DNA of 55,355 nucleotides from Brenneria roseae subsp. roseae (GTDB lineage: Bacteria; Pseudomonadota; Gammaproteobacteria; Enterobacterales; Enterobacteriaceae): NCBI RefSeq assembly GCF_003115845.1, contig NZ_KZ819025.1, positions 309,641 through 364,995 on the forward strand, given 5' to 3'. The notes beneath the pieces are model-generated. The model had not been told where the DNA came from and made no database searches. It worked only from the letters and a program-made list of their open reading frames with translations. The translations under genes were made by a program, and so were the position numbers. Of the stretch, positions 8,815 to 17,859 are shown one piece after another. Each line of letters starts with the position of its first letter. Position 1 is the first letter of the stretch.

Positions 8815-9773
8815 ACGGTGAAACGGGCGGGAAAAAGCCGTTTAATTTCGCGCAATTCTGGGACAGATTCGGCACCTTTTTTATTCTGGCGATCATTGTG
8901 GCGATCTTCGGCACGCTGTCGTCGGAATACTTCCTCACCGCCAATAACATCACGCAGATCTTTGTTCAAAGCTCCGTGACCGTATTGATCGGCATGGGGG
9001 AGTTCTTCGCCATACTGGTGGCGGGGATCGACCTTTCCGTCGGTGCGATTCTGGCGCTATCGGGCATGGTGACCGCCAAACTGATGCTGGCCGGCGTCGA
9101 TCCGTTTCTTGCGGCCCTCATCGGCGGGGTGCTGGTGGGCGGCGCGTTAGGGGCGATTAACGGCTGTCTGGTGAACTGGACCGGACTGCATCCTTTCATC
9201 ATCACCCTCGGTACTAACGCTATTTTCCGCGGAGTGACGCTGGTCATTTCCGACGCCAATTCTGTCTACGGTTTTTCCTTCGAATTTGTGAACTTTTTTG
9301 CGGCAAGCGTACTTGGCATTCCGGTCCCGGTGATCTTCTCGCTGCTGGTGGCGGTGATCCTCTGGTTCCTCACCACGCGCATGCGGCTCGGACGCAATAT
9401 CTATGCGCTGGGCGGCAACAAAAATTCGGCGTTCTATTCCGGTATCGATGTGAAATTCCACATGCTGGTGGTGTTCATTATATCCGGCGTGTGCGCGGGG
9501 CTGGCGGGCGTGGTCTCTACCGCCCGTCTGGGCGCCGCTGAGCCCATGGCCGGCATGGGGTTTGAAACCTACGCCATCGCCAGCGCCATTATCGGCGGTA
9601 CCAGTTTCTTCGGCGGCAAGGGCCGTATCTTCTCAGTGGTCATTGGTGGTCTGATTATCGGCACCATCAATAACGGGCTGAACATTCTGCAAGTACAAAC
9701 CTATTACCAACTGGTGGTGATGGGCGGGCTGATTATCGCAGCCGTCGCTCTTGACCGGCTTATCAGCAAGTAA
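8793..9773 (+). CDS. alsC: D-allose ABC transporter permease AlsC
   Basis: Inner-membrane permease (BPD_transp_2 family) that forms the translocation path of the AlsABC importer. The 326 residues contain about nine to ten hydrophobic segments and the family segment GEFFAILVAGIDLSVGAI near residue 70, plus the cytoplasmic loop GRNIYALGGNKNSAFYSGID that contacts the ATPase. The ATG at 8793 lies inside alsA and is preceded by GAAGAGGAG. The length agrees with E. coli AlsC. Confidence 0.95.
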   Translation: MGVTTRVNGETGGKKPFNFAQFWDRFGTFFILAIIVAIFGTLSSEYFLTANNITQIFVQSSVTVLIGMGEFFAILVAGIDLSVGAILALSGMVTAKLMLAGVDPFLAALIGGVLVGGALGAINGCLVNWTGLHPFIITLGTNAIFRGVTLVISDANSVYGFSFEFVNFFAASVLGIPVPVIFSLLVAVILWFLTTRMRLGRNIYALGGNKNSAFYSGIDVKFHMLVVFIISGVCAGLAGVVSTARLGAAEPMAGMGFETYAIASAIIGGTSFFGGKGRIFSVVIGGLIIGTINNGLNILQVQTYYQLVVMGGLIIAAVALDRLISK

Positions 9774-9783
9774 GGAATTCATG

Positions 9784-10485
9784 ATGAAAATATCCCCCTC
9801 TCTGATGTGTATGGATCTGATGAAATTCAAAGAACAGATCGAGTTTATTGATAGTCATGCGGACTATTTTCATATCGACATCATGGACGGCCACTTCGTA
9901 CCGAACCTGACGCTGTCTCCGTTTTTTGTCAGCCAGGTGAAAAAGCTGGCGAGTAAGCCGCTGGACTGTCACCTGATGGTGACCCGCCCGCAGGACTACA
10001 TCGGTCAACTGGCGCGTGCGGGCGCGGATTTCATCACCCTGCATCCGGAAACCATCAACGGTCAGGCCTTTCGCCTGATCGATGAGATCCGCCGCCACGG
10101 CATGAAAGTGGGGTTGATCCTCAACCCGGAAACAGCGGTTGAAGCGATGAAATACTATATCCATAAAGCCGATAAGGTCACCGTGATGACGGTCGATCCT
10201 GGCTTTGCCGGGCAGCCGTTTATCCCGGAAATGCTGGACAAAATTGCCGAACTGAAAGCCTGGCGTGAGCGTGAAGGGCTGAGCTACGAAATTGAGATCG
10301 ACGGTTCCTGTAATCAGGCCACCTACGAGAAATTAATCGCCGCAGGTGCGGATGTGTTCATTGTCGGCACGTCAGGGTTGTTCAATCATTCAGACAATAT
10401 CGACGAAGCCTGGTCATTGATGGCGCAACAAATTCTGACGGCGAAGAAGAAGAGCGAGGTACAGCCTCATGCCAGAACTGCATAA
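9784..10485 (+). CDS. alsE: D-allulose-6-phosphate 3-epimerase AlsE
   Basis: Metal-dependent TIM-barrel epimerase of the ribulose-phosphate 3-epimerase family that converts allulose 6-phosphate to fructose 6-phosphate, feeding glycolysis. Family motifs are present: [15 protein letters not shown] with metal ligands, [23 protein letters not shown] and EIDGSCN, with the phosphate loop GTSGLF. Two adjacent ATGs occur at 9781 and 9784; I prefer the second because TAAGGA then lies at good distance. The protein is 233 residues against 231 in E. coli. Its end overlaps alsK by 17 bp. Confidence 0.95.
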   Translation: MKISPSLMCMDLMKFKEQIEFIDSHADYFHIDIMDGHFVPNLTLSPFFVSQVKKLASKPLDCHLMVTRPQDYIGQLARAGADFITLHPETINGQAFRLIDEIRRHGMKVGLILNPETAVEAMKYYIHKADKVTVMTVDPGFAGQPFIPEMLDKIAELKAWREREGLSYEIEIDGSCNQATYEKLIAAGADVFIVGTSGLFNHSDNIDEAWSLMAQQILTAKKKSEVQPHARTA

Positions 10486-11389
10486 CGTGGTGGCGGGCGT
10501 GGACATGGGGGCAACCCATATCCGGCTCTGCCTGCAAACGGCTGAAGGCACCGTGCTGCACTGTGAGAAACGCCGTACGGCGCAGGTGATTGAACCCGGC
10601 GTAGTGGTGGGGATCGCCGCGTTTATCCAGGAGCAGCTTTATCGCTTTCATGCTCGCTGTCACTGCCTGATGATGGGGTTGCCGGCGCTGATCGGCAAAG
10701 ATAAGCGCACGATTATCTCCACGCCCAACCTGTCGCTCGAATGGGGGGCGCTGGCAGACAAACTGGAAGCGGTACTGGGTTGCCCGGTGGAATTCGCCCG
10801 CGATGTGAACCTGCAACTTTCTTATGACGTCAGTGAAAACGAACTGACCGATAAGCTGGTGCTTGGCGCTTACCTTGGCACCGGCATGGGCTTTGCCATC
10901 TGGCTGAACGGTGCGCCGTGGACCGGCGCGCATGGCGTGGCGGGCGAGCTGGGGCATATTCCGCAGGGCGATATGAATTTGCAATGCGGCTGTGGCAACG
11001 CGGGTTGTCTGGAAACCGTCTGTTCCGGCGTAGCGTTACGCCGCTGGTATGAACAGCAACCGCGAGATTATGCGCTGGGAGAACTGTTCCTGCACGCCAC
11101 TAATGAACCGTTTGTACAGGCGCTTTTGCACCATGCGGCGCGTGCCATCGCCACCAGCATTAATCTGTTTGATCCCGATGCCGTCATTCTGGGCGGCGGG
11201 GTGATGGATATGTCCGCTTTCCCCCGCGCAACGCTGGTTACACAGATTCAGGCGCATGTGCGCCATCCGTTACCGCACGATGAAGTGCGTTTCCTGGCGG
11301 CATCTTCTTCTGCATTTAACGGTGCGCAGGGCGCGGCGACCCTTGCCCGGAACCATTTTCTGACGCGTGAGCACACTGAGTGGAAATAA
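10469..11389 (+). CDS. alsK: D-allose kinase AlsK (ROK family)
   Basis: Cytosolic sugar kinase that phosphorylates D-allose to allose 6-phosphate, the first intracellular step. The ROK features are visible: N-terminal [11 protein letters not shown], the catalytic region FARDVN (Asp), and GELGHIP followed by the zinc loop [10 protein letters not shown]. The length of 306 residues is close to the 309 of E. coli. It ends the als operon. Downstream are a short IS-like sequence and a terminator, then bcp on the other strand. Confidence 0.94.
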   Translation: MPELHNVVAGVDMGATHIRLCLQTAEGTVLHCEKRRTAQVIEPGVVVGIAAFIQEQLYRFHARCHCLMMGLPALIGKDKRTIISTPNLSLEWGALADKLEAVLGCPVEFARDVNLQLSYDVSENELTDKLVLGAYLGTGMGFAIWLNGAPWTGAHGVAGELGHIPQGDMNLQCGCGNAGCLETVCSGVALRRWYEQQPRDYALGELFLHATNEPFVQALLHHAARAIATSINLFDPDAVILGGGVMDMSAFPRATLVTQIQAHVRHPLPHDEVRFLAASSSAFNGAQGAATLARNHFLTREHTEWK

Positions 11390-11412
11390 GGGGGAAAGAC
11401 CGCAACGGTCTG

Positions 11413-11444
11413 TGAACTGCACCCCAAAAGTTGGACACCCAACG
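11413..11444. mobile_element. Possible solo end of an IS3-family element
   Basis: The string beginning TGAACTGCACCCCAAAAG and continuing through TTGGACACCCAACG resembles the terminal inverted repeat of IS3-family (IS150-like) insertion sequences. No transposase, partner repeat or target duplication is visible nearby. It lies just after alsK at the edge of the als island. The match is from memory and not verified. Confidence 0.35.
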
Positions 11445-11477
11445 AGTAAGGGTGGTCTGAGGCGGTATTAGGCATAA

Positions 11478-11501
11478 AATGCCCGTATATAAACGGGCAT
11501 T
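11478..11501. terminator. Terminator hairpin between alsK and bcp
   Basis: AATGCCCGT (11478-11486) pairs perfectly with ACGGGCATT (11493-11501) around ATATAA. It sits between the convergent ends of alsK and bcp; flanking T-runs are short, so it may serve both directions weakly. Confidence 0.6.
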
Positions 11502-11535
11502 ATCGTCGGACAGGAGAACCTACCGCGGCGGCGGT

Positions 11536-12003
11536 TCAGACGGTTTTCAGGTAGTCGAGAACGATGTCGTGGTGGTTGCTGGTTTTGAAATCGTCAAAAA
11601 CCTTCTCCACTTTGCCGTTTTCATCGATCAAAAAGCTGATGCGATGAATGCCGTCATAGGTTTTCCCCATGAACGTTTTTTCGCCCCATATGCCAAATCC
11701 TTCTGAAACCTCATGATTTTCATCAGATAACAGGGTGAAGTTTAAGAGTTCTTTTTCGACGAAGCGGGACAGTTTTTCGGGTTTATCGGTACTGATACCC
11801 AACACCTCGACGCCATGTTTTTTCAGTTCATCCATGTTGTCACGCAGTCCGCATGCTTGTACGGTACATCCCGGCGTCATGGCTTTAGGGTAGAAATACA
11901 CCAACACTTTCTGTCCCTGGAAGTCGGTTAAATTTACTTGTTCGCCGTCCTGGTCGGGCAAGCTAAATTTCGGTGCGATATCACCGGCTTTCAGTGTATT
12001 CAT
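11536..12003 (-). CDS. bcp: Thioredoxin-dependent peroxiredoxin Bcp
   Basis: Cytosolic atypical two-cysteine peroxiredoxin (BCP/PrxQ) that reduces hydrogen and organic peroxides using thioredoxin. The peroxidatic Cys46 in PGCTVQACG and resolving Cys51 have the PrxQ spacing. The ATG at 12003 gives MNTLKAGDIAPKF, 155 residues, and GGAGAG inside the end of gcvR is its ribosome site; a GTG one codon earlier is possible. It follows gcvR by only 2 bp, so the two are co-transcribed, as in E. coli. Confidence 0.96.
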   Translation of the reverse strand: MNTLKAGDIAPKFSLPDQDGEQVNLTDFQGQKVLVYFYPKAMTPGCTVQACGLRDNMDELKKHGVEVLGISTDKPEKLSRFVEKELLNFTLLSDENHEVSEGFGIWGEKTFMGKTYDGIHRISFLIDENGKVEKVFDDFKTSNHHDIVLDYLKTV

Positions 12004-12005
12004 CA

Positions 12006-12578
12006 CTACTCTCCGTCTTTCTCTTCATGCTGCTGTGGATAGTTCACGACGCTAATACTGCCTTGTGCGTGCAGTTCTGTACATAGCTGATAGAAGGCCG
12101 GCTCAATAATTGACCCATCCAGCATCGCAGGGCTGTGCGCGGTAATTTGAATATACAACTGCGGCGGCTCGTCACCTTGGTCATTTTGCGTTTTGGAAAC
12201 CAATTCGGCAATGTTCATCTGGTGAGAATCAAATAAATCGGTGAAGCGCTCGATGATATGAGGCGAGTCGGCGACATCCACTTTCACCCACACGGTGGAA
12301 GGCATCGGCGGCCGGGCCTGAGATTCAGTGCGTTTCATGACAATCAGCAGATCCATTTCCGCCCCTTTTAACGGCAGGGTGGATTCGATCAGCGTAATCG
12401 CATTCCAGCTTCCGGAAAGCAGCATGATAAACGTGAATTCTTTGCCCAGCATGGCAAGACGGCTATCTTCAATATTACAGCCGCAACTGCTGACGTGGCG
12501 GGTAATGGCGTTAACAATTCCGGGGCGATCGACGCCCAGAGCAGTGATAACCAGATAGTGTTCTTGTGAACTCGGCAA
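12006..12578 (-). CDS. gcvR: Glycine cleavage system repressor GcvR
   Basis: 190-residue regulator with two ACT domains (about 8-85 and 95-175). In E. coli it binds GcvA and, with glycine absent, blocks activation of the gcvTHP operon. The first ACT domain shows ITALGVDRPGIVNAITRHV, the second WVKVDVADSPHIIERFTDLF. No ATG fits: the best start is TTG at 12578 (M-PSSQEHYLVITALG), with AGGA about nine bases upstream; ATT codons precede it. It is divergent from dapA and precedes bcp. Confidence 0.92.
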   Translation of the reverse strand: MPSSQEHYLVITALGVDRPGIVNAITRHVSSCGCNIEDSRLAMLGKEFTFIMLLSGSWNAITLIESTLPLKGAEMDLLIVMKRTESQARPPMPSTVWVKVDVADSPHIIERFTDLFDSHQMNIAELVSKTQNDQGDEPPQLYIQITAHSPAMLDGSIIEPAFYQLCTELHAQGSISVVNYPQQHEEKDGE

Positions 12579-12624
12579 AATGATGCTTCCTGTCCTTCTT
12601 CATGAAAGTAACATGGTAAACATA

Positions 12625-12647
12625 AAAAATTGCCGGGAGCAATTTTT
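12625..12647. terminator. Terminator-like hairpin in the gcvR leader
   Basis: AAAAATTGC (12625-12633) pairs with GCAATTTTT (12639-12647) around CGGGA, with A- and T-runs on both sides, so it can act in either direction. On the minus strand it stands about 47 nt before gcvR, where it could attenuate that transcript. Confidence 0.5.
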
Positions 12648-13018
12648 AACGTCGCTCGCGACGGCCCGGAGGGTGACGCTTGATACCGGCGATGGCGGGG
12701 GATAACGAAGTATTCCGTCGGGCTATACCGCTTTTGGTACGTTATTGACATCGTTCAGGATGTTTTTTGAGGGCCATCACTGTCATGGTTGGATATTCGA
12801 CGATACTTGATGGTTTCCGGGGATCGTAAAACGTCGCTCGCATTGATTCGGCGTGTAAGCAGGACGTTCGTTATAACAGAAACGTCAGAAGAGTTTTTAA
12901 TGCCGCTTGCGGTATCATAAAAAAAACGTGTGCCGGGGGCTTACAACACCCTTGCGCGCTTGCTTTTGCATAGAAGTCAAAAGTACCATGAGGCACTTGT
13001 TTGTGGAGGGGATGGCCA
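12648..13018. other. gcvR-dapA divergent intergenic region
   Basis: About 370 bp without a credible gene. It must carry the promoters of gcvR and dapA. The 3' part, from TTGCGCGCTTGCTTTTGC near 12952 to the ribosome site GGAGG at 13006-13010, resembles the E. coli dapA leader. The ten-base word CGTCGCTCGC occurs twice (near 12650 and 12832). No hexamer pair is clear enough to call. Confidence 0.4.
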
Positions 13019-13897
13019 ATGTTTACGGGAAGTATTGTCGCGCTGGTTACACCGATGGACGCCAAAGGCGCTGTCGATCGTGCAAGCCTGAAAAAACTGA
13101 TTGATTATCATGTCGCTAGCGGTACATCAGCGATTGTTTCTGTCGGAACGACAGGAGAGTCCGCCACGCTGAGTCACGATGAGCATGGCGATGTGGTCAT
13201 GATGACGCTGGAGCTGAGCGACGGCCGTATTCCGGTCATTGCCGGGACGGGCGCCAATGCTACCGCAGAAGGTATTTCGTTAACCAAGCGTTTTCACGGT
13301 ACGGGCGTGGTGGGCTGCCTGACGGTAACGCCGTATTATAACCGACCGACTCAGGAAGGTTTGTACCAGCACTTCAAAGCGATTGCCGAGCATACCGATC
13401 TGCCGCAGATTCTGTATAACGTGCCTTCCCGTACCGGTTGTGACATGCTGCCGGAAACCATCGCGCGTTTGTCTGAAATTAAAAATATTGTCGCTGTTAA
13501 AGAAGCGACGGGGAACTTAAGCCGGGTTAGTCAGATCCAAGAGCTGGTTAGTGAAGACTTTATTTTGCTGAGCGGTGATGATGCCAGCGGTCTGGACTTC
13601 ATGCAACTTGGTGGCAAAGGCGTAATTTCCGTTACAGCAAACATTGCGGCCCGTGAAATGGTTGAGCTTTGCAAGCTGGCGGCGCAAGGCAATTTTGTTG
13701 AAGCGCGTCGTTTGAATCAGCGCCTGATGCCGTTGCATCAAAAATTATTTGTCGAACCCAATCCTATCCCGGTGAAATGGGCCTGTAAGGAATTGGGACT
13801 CATGGCGACCGATACGCTTCGCCTGCCGATGACACCATTGACTGACTCCGGTCGGGCGGTGATGGAGCGCGCGCTGAAGCAAGCGGGTTTGCTGTAA
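13019..13897 (+). CDS. dapA: 4-hydroxy-tetrahydrodipicolinate synthase DapA
   Basis: TIM-barrel enzyme condensing pyruvate with aspartate semialdehyde, the first step committed to diaminopimelate and lysine. The Schiff-base lysine is Lys161 in VAVKEATGN, Tyr133 lies in [10 protein letters not shown], and GTTGES forms the substrate loop; these numbers equal E. coli DapA, as does the length of 292. The ATG at 13019 is preceded by GGAGGGG. bamC follows after 16 bp and probably shares the transcript, as in E. coli. Confidence 0.97.
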   Translation: MFTGSIVALVTPMDAKGAVDRASLKKLIDYHVASGTSAIVSVGTTGESATLSHDEHGDVVMMTLELSDGRIPVIAGTGANATAEGISLTKRFHGTGVVGCLTVTPYYNRPTQEGLYQHFKAIAEHTDLPQILYNVPSRTGCDMLPETIARLSEIKNIVAVKEATGNLSRVSQIQELVSEDFILLSGDDASGLDFMQLGGKGVISVTANIAAREMVELCKLAAQGNFVEARRLNQRLMPLHQKLFVEPNPIPVKWACKELGLMATDTLRLPMTPLTDSGRAVMERALKQAGLL

Positions 13898-13913
13898 CCG
13901 TTAGGGAGATTTA

Positions 13914-14951
13914 ATGACGTATTCATTACAAAAGTCGATGGTGGCAAAAGTAGTTGGCATATCATTAGTGATGCTGTTGGCTGCTTGTTCCAGCGATCAG
14001 CGCTATAAGCGTCAGGTGAGTGGCGATGAGTCTTATCTGGAGGTGCCGGCGCAAAAAGCGCTGAATACGCCAGCCGGTATGATTCTACCGGTACAGAACG
14101 GAGATTATGACATACCGCCGGTAACCCTGAATGGCGCTGTAGGTAAAACGCTGGATATTCGTCCTCCGTTGCAGCCATTGGCTTTGTTGAATGGTTCCCG
14201 TACCCAGATTTCGGGTAGCACGGCAACGCTACTGTTGGAAAACAGCGCGCAAAATAGTCAGCTTTGGCCTCAGGTTGTTCGTGTCGTGCAGGATAAAGGT
14301 TTCACTATCGCCAGCCGTCAGGATGCCAGTCAGATGCTGACGACCGACTGGATCATGTGGCAGCGTCAGGATGAAGACGTCCAGTATCAGGGACGCTATC
14401 AGATTTCGGTTCAACCACAAGGCTATCAGGTCGCGGTGGTGGTCAAACTGCTGGAATTGCAGCAGCAGACTAACCCCGTCGTTGAGCCTTCCCAGCTTCA
14501 GCGTTACACCGGGCTGATGCTGAATACGATCAGCGAAGAACTGGATAGTCAGGCAACGGCGCGTGAAAACGCACTGGCAAACCGTACCAGTGGTTCGCTG
14601 GATGTACAGAGCGGCGCGGATGATACCGGTCTGCCGTTGCTGGTGGTGCGCGGTCCATACTCCGTGGTGTGGGAGCGTTTGCCGACGGCTCTGGACAAAA
14701 TAGGCATGAAGGTTAGCGATCGCAGCCGACCTCAGGGATCGGTGTCCGTCACTTACAGAGCGCCGAGCAGTGGCACCTGGAATGATATCGGTGCGCGAGA
14801 TCCTGAATTACCGAATGGCGATTATAAATTGCAGGTCGGCGATCTTGATAACCGTAGTAGTCTGCAATTTATTGATTCCAAAGGACATACGCTAAGCCAG
14901 TCGCAGAACGATGCGCTGGTGGCCGTGTTCCAGGCGGCGTTCAATAAGTAA
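13914..14951 (+). CDS. bamC: Outer-membrane assembly lipoprotein BamC
   Basis: Lipoprotein of the BAM complex that folds beta-barrel proteins into the outer membrane. The lipobox LLAAC places the lipidated cysteine at residue 25. After it comes the unstructured segment that contacts BamD ([17 protein letters not shown]), then two helix-grip domains separated by a linker near residue 215; the second contains [18 protein letters not shown] and the C-terminal [21 protein letters not shown]. It has 345 residues against 344 in E. coli. A terminator follows directly. Confidence 0.96.
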   Translation: MTYSLQKSMVAKVVGISLVMLLAACSSDQRYKRQVSGDESYLEVPAQKALNTPAGMILPVQNGDYDIPPVTLNGAVGKTLDIRPPLQPLALLNGSRTQISGSTATLLLENSAQNSQLWPQVVRVVQDKGFTIASRQDASQMLTTDWIMWQRQDEDVQYQGRYQISVQPQGYQVAVVVKLLELQQQTNPVVEPSQLQRYTGLMLNTISEELDSQATARENALANRTSGSLDVQSGADDTGLPLLVVRGPYSVVWERLPTALDKIGMKVSDRSRPQGSVSVTYRAPSSGTWNDIGARDPELPNGDYKLQVGDLDNRSSLQFIDSKGHTLSQSQNDALVAVFQAAFNK

Positions 14952-14956
14952 CTTGC

Positions 14957-14985
14957 AAGGGTCGGATAATCCGACCCTTCTTCAT
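14957..14985 (+). terminator. Terminator of dapA-bamC
   Basis: AAGGGTCGGA (14957-14966) pairs with TCCGACCCTT (14970-14979) around a 3-nt loop, followed by T-rich sequence. Confidence 0.85.
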
Positions 14986-14999
14986 TTATTCAACAACCG

Positions 15000-15125
15000 A
15001 TACCCAAAGTAATTGAAGTCGCTGTCTGGCGGTAAACGAACGAATTCCGATGAGCTTGCGCAGGTAGGTCTCCGGGAAGCGCGGGTGCTGTTGATGATGC
15101 GGCCGCTTCAAATAAGAAGGGGATA
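15000..15125. repeat. Decayed ERIC element upstream of purC
   Basis: About 126 bp, close to the 127-bp ERIC length. It begins ATACCCAAAGTAATTGAAG, has the internal words GGCGGTAAACGAACGAAT and GATGAGCTTGCGCAGGTAGG, and ends TTCAAATAAGAAGGGGATA. These follow the layout of enterobacterial ERIC (IRU) sequences, with many substitutions. The arms are no longer well paired. It ends 55 bp before purC. The identification is from memory of the consensus. Confidence 0.7.
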
Positions 15126-15180
15126 AGCGTTAAATTCTCGGGCCGTCTGTGGTTGGCCCTCACTGTGTGGAGTAATAAAG

Positions 15181-15894
15181 ATGCAAAAGCTAGCTGAGTT
15201 GTATCGTGGAAAGGCGAAAACGGTCTACACCACCGAAGATCCCGACCTGCTGGTGCTGGAGTTTCGCAATGATACGTCAGCAGGAGATGGTGCCCGCATT
15301 GAGCAGTTTGATCGTAAGGGGATGGTGAACAACAAGTTCAACCATTTCATTATGAGCAAACTGGAAGAAGCCGGGATCCCGACGCAAATGGTAAGCCTGC
15401 TTTCTGATACCGAAGTGCTGGTAAAAAAACTGGACATGGTGCCGGTAGAATGTGTGGTGCGTAACCGTGCCGCCGGGTCATTGGTAAAACGTCTGGGTAT
15501 CGAAGAAGGTATCGAACTGAATCCGCCGCTGTTTGATCTGTTCCTGAAAAACGACGCCATGCACGACCCAATGGTGAATGAGTCCTACTGCAAGACGTTC
15601 AATTGGGTGAGCGAAGAGAATCTGGCCCGGATGAAAGAACTGAGCTACAAGGCGAATGAGGTGCTGAGTAAACTGTTTGGTGATGCCGGTCTGATTCTGG
15701 TCGATTTCAAACTGGAGTTTGGTTTATTCAAAGGCGAAGTCGTGCTGGGCGATGAGTTCTCTCCAGACGGCAGCCGTCTGTGGGATAAAGCGACGCTGAA
15801 TAAAATGGACAAAGATCGTTTCCGCCAGAGTCTTGGTGGCCTGATTGAAGCGTATGAAGAAGTGGCACACCGTATCGGTGTAAAACTGGACTAA
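15181..15894 (+). CDS. purC: SAICAR synthetase PurC
   Basis: Cytosolic ATP-dependent ligase joining aspartate to CAIR in the eighth step of purine synthesis. The N-terminal [21 protein letters not shown] nucleotide loop (cut here as YRGKAKTVY), the [13 protein letters not shown] substrate segment and [11 protein letters not shown] are all present. Its 237 residues match E. coli. The ribosome site is GTGTGGAG. The upstream 55 bp after the ERIC element show no obvious PurR box; a PurR-like sequence instead follows the stop codon. Confidence 0.96.
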   Translation: MQKLAELYRGKAKTVYTTEDPDLLVLEFRNDTSAGDGARIEQFDRKGMVNNKFNHFIMSKLEEAGIPTQMVSLLSDTEVLVKKLDMVPVECVVRNRAAGSLVKRLGIEEGIELNPPLFDLFLKNDAMHDPMVNESYCKTFNWVSEENLARMKELSYKANEVLSKLFGDAGLILVDFKLEFGLFKGEVVLGDEFSPDGSRLWDKATLNKMDKDRFRQSLGGLIEAYEEVAHRIGVKLD

Positions 15895-15896
15895 TT

Positions 15897-15912
15897 GCGC
15901 AATCGTTTACGT
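15897..15912. promoter_or_regulatory. PurR-box-like sequence just after purC
   Basis: GCGCAATCGTTTACGT agrees with the PurR operator consensus ACGCAAACGTTTGCGT at 13 of 16 positions, including the central CG. The location, 3 bp after the purC stop and before its terminator, is odd for a repressor site and may be chance. Confidence 0.3.
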
Positions 15913-15913
15913 T

Positions 15914-15956
15914 CAGCCTGTCAGATTCGTGATTGTCTGACCGGCTGATTTTTTTT
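15914..15956 (+). terminator. Terminator of purC
   Basis: CAGCCTGTCAGA (15914-15925) pairs with TCTGACCGGCTG (15935-15947, one bulge/mismatch) and is followed by an eight-T run. Confidence 0.9.
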
Positions 15957-16283
15957 ACCGGTCCTATCCCGATTTCCTCTCTCCCTCATTTTGTCTGCCG
16001 GGCCATTTCGCGCACGGTCTGTCGGTAATAACCTTTTTGCACTACAAACCTACGTAAGTTGCACAGTTTTAGCGCATTGAACCACCAATGATCCCTCAGC
16101 CGACCGTACGCTCACTGATTGGATCCTCTCGCCTGGCTCCTTCGTCGTAAAATTAATCCTTAATTAACAATCTATTGCTTTTTTTTATGCGCATTTTTTC
16201 CGCACCGATTATTTTTGGCGCATTTTCTGCATTAATTCCATTGCTACATACATGAGTTCGTTATAACGGAAATGGGGTGAATT
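15957..16283. other. Intergenic region before the amino-acid ABC operon
   Basis: About 330 bp with no credible gene. The second half (from 16140) is AT-rich and must contain the promoter of the downstream operon; a candidate RpoD site could not be chosen with confidence. The ribosome site is GGGG about 7 nt before the ATG at 16284. Confidence 0.4.
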
Positions 16284-17141
16284 ATGTTCAATATAAATCA
16301 GGGTAAAGGTAGAACGAGTTGGGTGATTGGATTTTTGTTCGCTGCCACAGCGTCCGGTTTTGCCACTCAAGCACAGGCCGCAAAACTGGATGATGTGTTG
16401 AAACGCGGTCATCTGATTGTGGGAACGGGCAGCACAAATGCTCCCTGGGGTTTTCAAGGCGCTGACGGCACGTTGCAAGGGTTTGATATTGATATTGCAC
16501 ACATTATTGCCAAAGGATTGTTCAACGACGCCAGCAAGGTGCAGTTTGTCCAGCAATCGTCGGATGCCCGGATTCCGAATCTGCTGACTGATAAAGTCGA
16601 TTTAACCTGTCAGGCCATGACAGTGACCGCGCAGCGCGCTCAGCAGGTGGCCTTTACCATTCCTTATTATCGTGAAGGGGTGGCGTTACTGCTGCTGGCA
16701 AACAGTAAACATCAGCAACTGGCGGATATGGATGCCGCGGGGGGCGATCTGAATGTGGCGGTGTTACAGAATGTCTATGCCGAAGAATTGGTGCATCAGG
16801 CGTTGCCGAAAGCCAAGGTTTCACAGTATGAAAGCGTCGATTTGATGTATCAGGCGCTCAACTCCGGGCGTGCGGATGCCGTGGCGACGGACCAGTCGTC
16901 GGCGAAATGGTTAATGGTGCAGACGCCGGGACGCTATCGTTCGCCAGACTATGCATGGAGCCCGCAGACGTACTCTTGCGCCCTGAAACGCGGCGACCAG
17001 GACTGGCTTAACTTCGTCAATACGGCGCTGCATGAATCCATGGTTGGGGTCGATTTTGCCGACTATGCGGCCGCCTATAAAAAATGGTTCGGGGGCACAT
17101 TGAATACACCGCAGATTGGTTTCCCAGTTGAATATAAATAA
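16284..17141 (+). CDS. Amino-acid ABC transporter, periplasmic binding protein
   Basis: Family 3 solute-binding protein (SBP_bac_3), 285 residues, with a signal peptide ending near AQA at residue 32. The mature protein shows the class pattern: GTGSTNAPWGF, then GFDIDIAHIIAKGLF, then DARIPNLLTDKVDLTCQAMTV (shortened here as IPNLLTDKVDLTCQAMT), and GRADAVATDQSSA in the second lobe. The family binds polar amino acids such as glutamate, cystine or arginine. The linked deaminase suggests a D-amino acid or hydroxy-amino acid ligand, which is inference. It heads a seven-gene unit ending at 21752. Confidence 0.88.
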   Translation: MFNINQGKGRTSWVIGFLFAATASGFATQAQAAKLDDVLKRGHLIVGTGSTNAPWGFQGADGTLQGFDIDIAHIIAKGLFNDASKVQFVQQSSDARIPNLLTDKVDLTCQAMTVTAQRAQQVAFTIPYYREGVALLLLANSKHQQLADMDAAGGDLNVAVLQNVYAEELVHQALPKAKVSQYESVDLMYQALNSGRADAVATDQSSAKWLMVQTPGRYRSPDYAWSPQTYSCALKRGDQDWLNFVNTALHESMVGVDFADYAAAYKKWFGGTLNTPQIGFPVEYK

Positions 17142-17187
17142 GCATGACGGCGCCGGACAACGCTGTCTGGCGCGTTGAGGTAACACC

Positions 17188-17850
17188 ATGGGCTATCAAC
17201 TTAATTTTTCCTCTGTGTGGCAAAATTTCGATCTGTTGCTCGCCGGATTATGGCTGGGGATTGAATTATCGCTGATCTCTATAGCCATTGGCTGTGCGTT
17301 GGGGTTAACCGCCGCATTCTGCATGCTGTCGAAAAACGCGGGCTTACGCTGGGTTGCGACGCTGTATGTCACCATCATACGAAATCTGCCGATCCTGATT
17401 TTGATTCTGATGATCTATTTTGCCTTGCCGAGCCTGGGCATTCGTTTAGATCAGCTCGGCTCGTTTATCGTCACGCTATCGCTGTATGCCGGGGCCTACC
17501 TGACCGAAGTGTTCCGGGCCGGTTTGCTGGGGATCCCCAAAGGGCAGCGAGAAGCCGGGCAGGCCATCGGCCTGAAAGAGTGGCAAATCAAATGTTACAT
17601 CATTATTCCGGTCATGTTCCGCAATGTACTGCCTTCGCTCAGCAATAATTTTATCTCCTTGTTCAAAGATACCTCGCTTGCTGCCGCTATCGCGGTACCG
17701 GAACTGACTTTTTATGCGCGAAAAATAAATCTGGAAAGTTATCGGGTTATTGAAACCTGGCTGGTTACCAGCTTGTTGTACATCGCGACCTGTTACCTGC
17801 TGGCGGCGCTGTTGCGCATGCTTGAACAGCGGCTGGCGCTGGTGCGTTAA
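17188..17850 (+). CDS. Amino-acid ABC transporter permease 1
   Basis: 220-residue inner-membrane permease of the HisMQ type with about five hydrophobic segments. The EAA loop, contacting the ATPase, reads LTEVFRAGLLGIPKGQREAG and is followed by AIGLKEWQ. It pairs with the next gene to form a heterodimeric channel. It starts 46 bp after the binding-protein gene; the next permease follows after 9 bp. Confidence 0.9.
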   Translation: MGYQLNFSSVWQNFDLLLAGLWLGIELSLISIAIGCALGLTAAFCMLSKNAGLRWVATLYVTIIRNLPILILILMIYFALPSLGIRLDQLGSFIVTLSLYAGAYLTEVFRAGLLGIPKGQREAGQAIGLKEWQIKCYIIIPVMFRNVLPSLSNNFISLFKDTSLAAAIAVPELTFYARKINLESYRVIETWLVTSLLYIATCYLLAALLRMLEQRLALVR

Positions 17851-17859
17851 GGAGAAGAG

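Noticed and set aside
6290-9773. Ribose importer instead of allose importer
   Set aside because: The gene set rpiB-alsR-B-A-C-E-K, including an allulose-phosphate epimerase and ROK kinase, matches the allose regulon.
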